From assembly GCA_937900485.1 (NCBI GenBank), contig CALCEL010000085.1, forward strand, positions 1 to 11,812: DNA of 11,812 bases, given 5' to 3'. Positions within the stretch are counted from its first letter, which is position 1. Each line of letters begins with the position of its first letter. The stretch is from an uncultured Prevotellaceae bacterium (GTDB taxonomy: Bacteria; Bacteroidota; Bacteroidia; Bacteroidales; Bacteroidaceae). Positions 7,460 to 11,812 of this stretch are shown here, piece after piece. A model generated the notes under the pieces. It searched no databases. It saw only the letters and a list, made by a program, of their open reading frames with translations, and was not told where the DNA came from. The position numbers and the translations under genes are program-made.

Positions 7460-7488
7460 CAAAAATACATTTTTCTTCGTTAAACAAA
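7460..7488 (-). promoter_or_regulatory. Probable promoter of the HD-domain gene
   Basis: On the minus strand TATTTTTG (7467-7460) matches TAnnTTTG perfectly. TTTG at 7488-7485 lies 17 nt upstream, a little closer than the usual 19. Transcription would begin near 7455, giving a leader of about 23 nt before the ATG at 7432, which supports that start. Confidence 0.6.
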
Positions 7489-7520
7489 GTGAAAATATGA
7501 AGAAAATATAAAACATTATA

Positions 7521-7528
7521 TATCTTTG
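7521..7528 (+). promoter_or_regulatory. Candidate -7 box of the BI-1 family gene
   Basis: TATCTTTG is a perfect TAnnTTTG match. No TTTG is visible 19-23 nt upstream. The predicted start of transcription, near 7532, falls at the first base or two of the hairpin at 7531-7547 and leaves a leader of about 110 nt. The box lies about 30 bp from the promoter elements of the divergent HD gene. Confidence 0.55.
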
Positions 7529-7530
7529 CC

Positions 7531-7573
7531 GCATCGATGGTCGATGCCGTCGAGATATGTCGTCGTCGGCATC
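7531..7573 (+). promoter_or_regulatory. Two mutually exclusive hairpins in the BI-1 leader
   Basis: Hairpin 1: GCATCGA (7531-7537), loop TGG, TCGATGC (7541-7547). Hairpin 2: GATGCCG (7543-7549) pairs with CGGCATC (7567-7573) around a 17-nt loop. Both stems are perfect 7-mers and both need bases 7543-7547, so only one can form at a time. The first hairpin would sit at the extreme 5' end of the message. No known riboswitch consensus is recognised; a switch or an mRNA-stabilising 5' hairpin are both possible. Confidence 0.5.
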
Positions 7574-7642
7574 TTGGTGTCCGTCGTCATCAGTGCTAAA
7601 ATATTATAATGATTAAAAACGATTAATTAAAGGAAAGTAACT

Positions 7643-8362
7643 ATGGAATCCTACGTTCGTGACTATACCACGTCAAATTATGAGAGACAATCATTTCTTG
7701 ACTCTTATTCGACTCTTATCCGCAAGGTATACCTGTGGATGACATTAGCTTTGACTGTTACAGGACTCACATCATACTATGTTGCCACGAGTCCGTCTAT
7801 GATGTATGCCATATTCTCCAACTCCATCTTGTTCTATGGCTTGATGATTGCGGAGGTGGCTCTTGTTGTTATTCTCAGCGCTCGTATCGAGAAGCTGTCG
7901 TTCCCTGTGGCCGCAGGCATGTTCACTTTATACTCAGTGCTCAACGGAGTGTTGATGGCGAGCATCTTTGTTGTCTTCACCATGTCATCTATCGCCTCCA
8001 CGTTCTTTGTCACAGCCGGTATGTTCTGTGTTATGGCGCTTATCGGAACATTCACGAAGACTGATCTCACAAAGATGGGCGGCATACTGATGATGGCGTT
8101 GATAGGTGTTATTATCGCTTCCCTCGTCAACATCTTCCTTGGTAACTCCACTCTTGAGCTGATTATCTCAGTGGCTGGTGTGATTATCTTCACTGGCCTC
8201 ACAGCGTGGGACGCACAGAAAATCAAGAATATGCTCGCTACCAATGGTGACACGGGCGAGTGGGGACAAAAACTTGCTGTCTTGTCAGCGTTGTCACTCT
8301 ATCTTGACTTCGTCAATCTGTTCCTTTATCTCCTGCGTTTCCTCGGTAAGCGTAACGATTGA
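7643..8362 (+). CDS. Bax inhibitor-1/YccA family membrane protein
   Basis: A 239-aa polytopic inner-membrane protein with about seven hydrophobic helices between residues 25 and 235 and a short polar N-terminus (MESYVRDYTTSNYERQSFLD). The family signature is visible in the sixth helix, FTGLTAWDAQKIK (Asp190), and in the last, SLYLDFVNLFLYLLRFLG (Asp222). These two aspartates correspond by motif to the di-aspartyl pH sensor described in the Bacillus YetJ calcium-leak channel. Family members include E. coli YccA, an FtsH modulator, and YbhL. Which activity applies here cannot be told from sequence. The length is normal and the C-terminus ends in the usual basic tail. It has its own leader and terminator, so it is monocistronic, divergent from the YhaM-type gene. 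Confidence 0.95.
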   Translation: MESYVRDYTTSNYERQSFLDSYSTLIRKVYLWMTLALTVTGLTSYYVATSPSMMYAIFSNSILFYGLMIAEVALVVILSARIEKLSFPVAAGMFTLYSVLNGVLMASIFVVFTMSSIASTFFVTAGMFCVMALIGTFTKTDLTKMGGILMMALIGVIIASLVNIFLGNSTLELIISVAGVIIFTGLTAWDAQKIKNMLATNGDTGEWGQKLAVLSALSLYLDFVNLFLYLLRFLGKRND

Positions 8363-8402
8363 TAGAGGCGGATGCGCATAGCGTCAAGTCACGGAAAAAA
8401 CA

Positions 8403-8440
8403 AAAAGCGGCGAGCCAGACAGCCCGCCGCTTTTCTTTTG
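8403..8440 (+). terminator. Rho-independent terminator of the BI-1 family gene
   Basis: AAAAGCGGCG (8403-8412) pairs perfectly with CGCCGCTTTT (8425-8434) around a 12-nt loop, and a T-rich tail (TTTTCTTTTG) follows. It lies about 40 bp after the stop. The A-rich left flank would also allow termination from the other side. Confidence 0.9.
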
Positions 8441-8680
8441 TCATGACCTTGCTTTTCCGTTTTTCTTGTTATCACGGTACGTTCATCCGTATGCTTCGTG
8501 TCCAGCCGTTTCACATGTCGCTTATCCGTGCCATGTTTCATCTGTCATTTTCAGCTTCACAACTTTCAAAATCACCTTACCGTTTCGCACACTTTTCATT
8601 GTCCGAAACTTCTCTTTTTTCGTTGACACGAGACAAAGAATAAATGACTTCTGGTATTTTCCCGTGTCTTATTCGGCGTC

Positions 8681-8773
8681 TGAAATTCTCAGGTTAGGAC
8701 GTTGAAAAGTTCAGGTTAGGATTTTGAAAACTGCAGACCTGCATATTGGCTACAACCTAACCTGAGAATTTCA
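8681..8773. repeat. 93-bp inverted-repeat element with internal 22-bp tandem duplication
   Basis: TGAAATTCTCAGGTTAGG (8681-8698) is repeated as its exact reverse complement at 8756-8773: 18 of 18 bases, 57 nt apart. Inside, 8689-8710 and 8711-8732 are tandem 22-bp copies differing at three positions, so CAGGTTAGG occurs at 8690-8698 and 8712-8720 and inverted at 8756-8764. The symmetry stops sharply at both outer ends and no flanking target-site duplication is obvious. It contains no gene. It resembles a small dispersed palindromic element or a MITE-like remnant; copy number elsewhere is unknown. Confidence 0.75.
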
Positions 8774-8785
8774 AAAAAGAGACCT

Positions 8786-8850
8786 AAGGTTTTTAGAAAC
8801 CTTGTGTTAAGATTATCAGTAAGTTAACCTATTTTTTTGTCAAAAATAGG
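8786..8850 (-). terminator. Two small hairpins downstream of the histidine kinase gene, weak terminator candidates
   Basis: CCTATTTTT (8828-8836) pairs with AAAAATAGG (8842-8850) around TTGTC, and AAGGTTT (8786-8792) pairs with AAACCTT (8797-8803) around TTAG. Reading on the minus strand, the second stem is followed after seven bases by a run of six T (8778-8773), which could end the regulator-kinase transcript. The spacing is longer than a canonical terminator. Confidence 0.35.
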
Positions 8851-8961
8851 CATAGGAAATTTCGTCACACTGCATATTGTCCGTTATTCCACCGCTTTCA
8901 ACTACTCATGCCAGGGCGTATGATGCCGGTGTCATGGGTCGAGAGCTTGTTGTCGTCGTGT

Positions 8962-9849
8962 CTACGACTGTTGTTGTCTTGCCGTTATCATAGTGATGAC
9001 AAAACCCGTGTGGCATCCTGTCGACTGTTTCTCCGCCAGGTCCAGCATGCCTCCCTGCTGTATCATCATACGTCGGCTCAGAGGCAGTCCGATGCCGCTT
9101 CCGCTGCGTTTGGTGGTGAAGAAAGGGACAAAGAGTGACTGGCGATTTTCGGCAGGGATGGGAAGACCATCGTTACCTATATACAGACTCACTTGTTTAT
9201 CGTGAAGACAGTCTTCAAGGACATCTATGAGCAACTTCTGTGCATTGGCTTCGATGGCATTTTTTACTAAGTTCATCAATACCTGGCGTAACATACCTGC
9301 ATCAGCACTGACTTTCAAATCAGGAGAGGCGTTTACTTCCCATGCCAATTGGGGATAGGCTTTGCTGATATCGTCAATCATCGTTCGCAGAGTGACTTCG
9401 CCCATTTCCGGTTTCTCCAGTTCAGACATTTTCCGGTAGTTAACCACAAAGTTACTCATGTGTTGAGAATTTTCAAAGATGGCACGGATGCCGTCCTCAA
9501 GCGGCGTACCCTTTACATCGGAACGGTTCAACAATGACTGGCTGATACTGGTGATGGGCGCTGTTGCGTTCGTCATCTCGTGTGTCAGTACACGGGTGAG
9601 CCGCTCCCACGATTCCACCTCGTTCTGGTTCACCTGCTGACGGATGGTCTCACCCAACTGATTCAGCGTTTCCTGCATGGCGCGTTCGCCAGGCAGCAGG
9701 CCGTGTGTAGGCATACGGAAGGTGAAGTCACGATTACTAATGGCCTCCTGCATCAGATGGGCACGAAGACGAAGTTTCCGCTGATGGCGAATAAATGCAA
9801 TCAGCAGAACTACGCACACGATACCTATTATTATAAGAAGCCACATCAT
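8962..9849 (-). CDS. Sensor histidine kinase, compact form
   Basis: A 295-aa kinase that should phosphorylate the response regulator encoded immediately upstream. Residues 3-20 are a single membrane helix, followed by a basic stretch and a linker (about 30-80) without a visible periplasmic sensor domain. The H box is LTRVLTHEMTNATAPI with phospho-acceptor His90. The ATP-binding domain has the N box NLVKNAIEANA (Asn193, Asn197), G1 IGNDGLP (Asp227), F box LFVPFFTTK (239-247) and G2 GSGIGLPLSRR (250-260), all intact. The start ATG overlaps the regulator stop as ATGA, which fixes it and implies translational coupling. With no extracytoplasmic sensor, the input is probably membrane-borne or internal. 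Neighbouring tolC suggests control of an efflux system. A catalytically complete kinase is seen; its signal is unknown. Confidence 0.93.
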   Translation of the reverse strand: MMWLLIIIGIVCVVLLIAFIRHQRKLRLRAHLMQEAISNRDFTFRMPTHGLLPGERAMQETLNQLGETIRQQVNQNEVESWERLTRVLTHEMTNATAPITSISQSLLNRSDVKGTPLEDGIRAIFENSQHMSNFVVNYRKMSELEKPEMGEVTLRTMIDDISKAYPQLAWEVNASPDLKVSADAGMLRQVLMNLVKNAIEANAQKLLIDVLEDCLHDKQVSLYIGNDGLPIPAENRQSLFVPFFTTKRSGSGIGLPLSRRMMIQQGGMLDLAEKQSTGCHTGFVITMITARQQQS

Positions 9850-10370
9850 AGCCGTTTCATCTTATTGTAGAGCGTCTGTCGGGTAATTCCAAGAAGTTCT
9901 GCAGCCTGAGTGAGATTGCCGTGACAATGGTCGATGGTACGACGGATGTGTTCCTTTTCCATCTCATCGAGGCTGATGATTTCGTTCTGCATATCGAGCA
10001 CATCCTTCAGCTTGCGTACCAGTTCATCATTGTCCCACGGCTTGGTGATGAAGTCGGCTGCTCCGTTCTTCAATCCCTTTACAGCCAGATTGACATCGGC
10101 GTATGCAGTCAGCAATACGACTGGCGTCTGCGGATGCTGCTTACGGATGGTTCGAAGCCAGAACAGACCTTCGTTGCCATTGTTGACACCAAGCGTAAAG
10201 TTCATGTCGAGCAGAACTAAGTCGACGGGCTGCTGAGCCATCAACTTCAGGATTTCTTCGGGCTGGGTAGTGGTCAGTACGCGCTCGAAAGTATCATCCA
10301 GCAGATAGTGCATCGCTGTCAGAATTGAAGCATTGTCATCTACGATAAGTATGGTTCCGTACTTGTTCAT
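9846..10370 (-). CDS. Response regulator, REC plus Fis-type HTH, lacking the AAA+ domain
   Basis: A 174-aa DNA-binding regulator. Residues 5-122 are a receiver domain: acidic pair Asp11-Asp12, phosphorylation site Asp55 in LVLLDMNF, Thr88 in VVLLTAYAD and Lys110 in ITKPWD. After a short linker, residues 136-174 form a Fis/HTH_8-type helix-turn-helix (HIRRTIDHCHGNLTQAAELL, then GITRQTLYNKMKRL), the DNA-binding end of NtrC-type activators. The central sigma-54-interacting AAA+ domain is absent, so the layout resembles the ActR/PrrA type. It would therefore not act as a sigma-54 ATPase, and would repress or activate by contacting sigma-70-type polymerase. It is the first gene of a two-gene unit with the kinase and diverges from a tolC-like gene. 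A promoter at 10376-10410 and a dyad at 10392-10431 suggest autoregulation. Confidence 0.93.
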   Translation of the reverse strand: MNKYGTILIVDDNASILTAMHYLLDDTFERVLTTTQPEEILKLMAQQPVDLVLLDMNFTLGVNNGNEGLFWLRTIRKQHPQTPVVLLTAYADVNLAVKGLKNGAADFITKPWDNDELVRKLKDVLDMQNEIISLDEMEKEHIRRTIDHCHGNLTQAAELLGITRQTLYNKMKRL

Positions 10371-10375
10371 GGGTT

Positions 10376-10410
10376 CAAAGTTACTACTTTCCGTCTAAAA
10401 ATCATACAAA
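10376..10410 (-). promoter_or_regulatory. Probable promoter of the response regulator-kinase unit
   Basis: On the minus strand TAACTTTG (10383-10376) is a perfect TAnnTTTG. TTTG at 10410-10407 lies 23 nt upstream, the long end of the usual spacing. Transcription would start near 10371, immediately before the ATG at 10370, so the message would be almost leaderless. The upstream half overlaps the dyad at 10392-10431. Confidence 0.6.
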
Positions 10411-10431
10411 GGGGTGTATTAAAAATAGACG
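10392..10431. promoter_or_regulatory. Two-tier dyad, candidate operator between the regulator and tolC-like genes
   Basis: CGTCTA (10392-10397) pairs with TAGACG (10426-10431), and ATACA (10404-10408) pairs with TGTAT (10415-10419). Both pairs share the same centre, 10411.5, with 6-bp unmatched spacers between the tiers and a 6-bp centre. Like-phased half-sites 12 bp apart suit a dimer, or two dimers, of an HTH protein. It overlaps the regulator's own promoter and is centred roughly 80 bp before the predicted tolC start, so the encoded regulator is the natural candidate ligand. This is inference from position and symmetry. Confidence 0.6.
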
Positions 10432-10456
10432 ATCTGCATCCAGGCAACCTAAAATG

Positions 10457-10488
10457 CTTGAAGAGTATGAAATAGACATCTAACTTAG
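10457..10488 (+). promoter_or_regulatory. Weak promoter candidate of the tolC-like gene
   Basis: CTTG (10457-10460) is followed after 20 nt by TAACTTAG (10481-10488), a one-mismatch TAnnTTTG. The leader to the ATG at 10513 would be about 20 nt. Both elements are imperfect, which suits a gene needing an activator. Confidence 0.45.
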
Positions 10489-10512
10489 CATCAGCGAAAA
10501 CAAGAATTGAGT

Positions 10513-11812
10513 ATGAAACAAGCATTGATAATCCTCCTTGTGTTTACAGCCGGACAGTCACTGGCTCAGGGCGATTGGTCCATGCAGCAGTGTATGCAGT
10601 ACGCTGTGGAGCATAACCACGAAGTGAAGCGTGCAGAGCTGGAACTTGACAACTACAAGGCCAGCAAGACTGGAGCCATCGGACGATTCCTGCCTTCTGT
10701 GGATGCCAGCATCGGTGCCCAGTACAACTTCGGACGTGCCATCGACCCTGAGACAAACGGCTATACCGATGTGAGCACCTTCTATAATGGCTACTCGTTA
10801 TATGCCTCACTACCTGTCTTCGATGGCTTCAGCCGCATTCATGCTTTGAAAGCCGCCGGGGCCAGTACATTGATGGGGCGAGCCAGCTTGCGCCAGAAGC
10901 AGGATCAGACCGCATTGAATGTCCTGCAAGCTTACACCAATGTTGCCTATTACGAAGGTTTGGTCAAGATGGCTGACGAGAAAGTGCAGGAAACAGAACT
11001 ATTACTGAAACAGATACGCCTGTTGGAAGAGGTGGGACGCAAGAGTGCTGCTGATGTGGCTCAGGTAGAATCACAGAAAGCAGAAGCCGACTATGAGCTG
11101 ACCCGCCAGCAGAATCTCTATGCATCGGCCATGCTGGAACTGAAGAAGACGATGGCTTTCCCCATGCAGGATACGTTGTTGCTGTCAGTCCGTAACGTGC
11201 GAACTCTAAGTCCGTCAGGTACGAACTCAGAGTCCGCAACGTACGGACTGGGACTCGTACAAGAATTGAATCCGGAACTACAGGCTGCCAAATATCAAGT
11301 GCAAGCCAGCAAACATGAGTGGCATCAGGCCCGCGCAGCCTTTTGTCCATCTCTCTCGTTGAGTGCGGGTCTGAACACCACTTACTATCATACGCTTCAT
11401 TCCGATGTTGGAGAGTCATTCAGCAATCAGTTCAAGAACAATATGGGCGAGTATGTGGGTGCCACCTTGAGCATTCCCCTATTCAATCGCCTGCAGACCA
11501 TTACGAGCATACGGAAGGCCAAGAACAACTATCGTATTGCCCAGGAGACATACAAGCAGAAACAGCTGGAGTTGGAGAAACTCAGTCGTGAGGCTTGGCA
11601 GGACTGGCAAGGCTATCTGAAACAGACAGTGCAGATGGTGGAGAAAGTAGAAGCCGACAGCATCGCCTATCAACTGACGAAACGCCAATTTGAAGAAGGG
11701 TTGAGCACGGCTATCGACTTGCGTACCACTTCAGCACAATTGCTGAACTCAAAGGCTACCCTGCTGCAATGCCAGCTGATGGCAATGGTAAAAGAACAAT
11801 TGGTAAGATATT
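10513..11812 (+). CDS. TolC-family outer-membrane efflux protein, 3' end beyond window
   Basis: The frame is open for 433 codons to the window edge. The signal peptide MKQALIILLVFTAGQSLA is followed by QGDWSMQQCMQYAVEHNHEV, the usual start of an OEP repeat. Two such repeats are visible: the first with long helices around residues 40-220 (including YNFGRAIDP and the beta-strand-like YSLYASLPVFDG), the second from about residue 250 with an equivalent strand at YVGATLSIPLFNR. Such trimers form the outer-membrane channel for RND or ABC exporters; a periplasmic adaptor and transporter would be expected downstream. The gene diverges from a two-component pair and shares a regulatory region with it. 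Residues 225-246 are encoded by three 22-bp palindromic units, an unusual in-frame insertion in the stretch between the two repeats. About 10-30 residues are probably missing at the C-terminus. Confidence 0.92.
   Translation, partial: MKQALIILLVFTAGQSLAQGDWSMQQCMQYAVEHNHEVKRAELELDNYKASKTGAIGRFLPSVDASIGAQYNFGRAIDPETNGYTDVSTFYNGYSLYASLPVFDGFSRIHALKAAGASTLMGRASLRQKQDQTALNVLQAYTNVAYYEGLVKMADEKVQETELLLKQIRLLEEVGRKSAADVAQVESQKAEADYELTRQQNLYASAMLELKKTMAFPMQDTLLLSVRNVRTLSPSGTNSESATYGLGLVQELNPELQAAKYQVQASKHEWHQARAAFCPSLSLSAGLNTTYYHTLHSDVGESFSNQFKNNMGEYVGATLSIPLFNRLQTITSIRKAKNNYRIAQETYKQKQLELEKLSREAWQDWQGYLKQTVQMVEKVEADSIAYQLTKRQFEEGLSTAIDLRTTSAQLLNSKATLLQCQLMAMVKEQLVRY
11187..11252. repeat. Three tandem 22-bp units, each a 19-bp palindrome, inside the tolC-like gene
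   Basis: Units start at 11187, 11209 and 11231. Each is a 19-bp dyad plus a 3-bp spacer: AGTCCGTAACGTGCGAACT, AGTCCGTCAGGTACGAACT and AGTCCGCAACGTACGGACT. The common pattern is AGTCCG, seven bases, then CGRACT; arms match 5 of 6 in the first two and 6 of 6 in the third. Three units make 66 bp or 22 codons, so the reading frame is kept although 22 is not a multiple of 3, and each unit is read in a different frame. A partial fourth unit may follow to 11260. It looks like a palindromic repeat that has inserted and expanded in a tolerant region. Confidence 0.8.

Larger units (their letters stand above)
8441..8961. other. Gene-poor stretch between the BI-1 terminator and the histidine kinase
   Basis: No coding sequence is convincing on either strand: open frames are short, overlap the terminator or lack a family-like composition. 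The first 240 bp (8441-8680) are pyrimidine-rich on the plus strand and show no clear structure. Positions 8681-8773 form an inverted-repeat element with internal tandem repeats, and 8786-8850 carry two further hairpins. The last 100 bp lead up to the 3' end of the kinase gene. No promoter matching the local consensus was found pointing into it. Confidence 0.6.

Noticed and set aside
7433..7534. N-terminal extension of the HD-domain protein to the ATG at 7534
   Set aside because: The extra 34 residues are a hydrophobic, low-complexity run translated from the promoter region; the internal ATG at 7432 gives the expected family start and a normal leader.
7529..7642. yybP-ykoY manganese riboswitch in the BI-1 leader
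   Set aside because: The conserved loop bases of that class were not found; only generic hairpins are present.
8541..8640. Short minus-strand frame of about 25 codons (MKSVRNGKVILK...)
   Set aside because: Too short, with no matching promoter and no family resemblance.
8359..8643. Open frame of 94 codons after the BI-1 gene
   Set aside because: It overlaps the BI-1 stop and runs through the strong terminator at 8403-8440, with a composition unlike a real protein.
8681..8732. CRISPR array suggested by regular 22-bp repeats
   Set aside because: The copies are directly tandem with no spacers, there are only two, and no cas genes are nearby; the same applies to the array at 11187-11252.
10436..10460. 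Sigma-54 -24/-12 promoter upstream of the tolC-like gene (GGCA ... TGC)
   Set aside because: The GG-to-GC distance is one base too long for the strict sigma-54 spacing, and the adjacent regulator lacks an AAA+ domain.

Overview
The window is bacterial and fits a member of the Bacteroidales, most likely Prevotella-like (Prevotellaceae). Three things point there. Several genes are preceded by the Bacteroidota promoter signature (TTTG, about 19-20 nt, then TAnnTTTG) and lack obvious Shine-Dalgarno sites. A psd-pssA-DUF4834 cluster is present, and the DUF4834 family is known from Bacteroidota. A degraded fucosidase-type glycoside hydrolase remnant is also present. Species cannot be fixed from the sequence alone.

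Layout. Positions 1-175 hold tRNA-Met(CAT) and tRNA-Gln(TTG) on the minus strand, driven by a textbook promoter at 217-247. Diverging from them is a membrane-lipid cluster: psd (phosphatidylserine decarboxylase), pssA (CDP-diacylglycerol-serine phosphatidyltransferase) and a small DUF4834-type membrane protein, closed by a strong terminator near 2431-2472. The two enzymes catalyse consecutive steps to phosphatidylethanolamine. A conserved-looking helical protein of unknown function (2734-3282) and a secreted M13 zinc metallopeptidase (3561-5588) follow, the latter ending at a strong hairpin terminator.

Positions 5645-6478 (minus) are a truncated pseudogene: the C-terminal part of an alpha-L-fucosidase-like glycosidase plus accessory domains. 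It has two in-frame stops, an otherwise intact frame and no catalytic domain. It is wedged between the terminators of the two neighbouring genes. Next comes an OB-fold/HD-domain protein of the YhaM exoribonuclease type (minus), divergent from a Bax inhibitor-1 (BI-1/YccA) seven-helix membrane protein whose leader can form two mutually exclusive hairpins.

About 600 bp without a supportable gene (8363-8961) carries a 93-bp inverted-repeat element and smaller hairpins. The right end is a regulatory/export module. A compact response regulator (REC plus Fis-type HTH, no AAA+ domain) and a histidine kinase are translationally coupled by an ATGA overlap on the minus strand. They diverge from a TolC-family outer-membrane efflux gene that runs off the window. 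The 142-bp gap between them contains a 40-bp two-tier dyad, a good candidate operator. The tolC-like gene carries an unusual in-frame array of three 22-bp units, each a 19-bp palindrome.

Most genes are ordinary housekeeping genes. The points most worth a second look are the palindrome array inside tolC, the two-tier operator, the leader of the BI-1 gene, the inverted-repeat element at 8681-8773 and the recently decayed fucosidase remnant.
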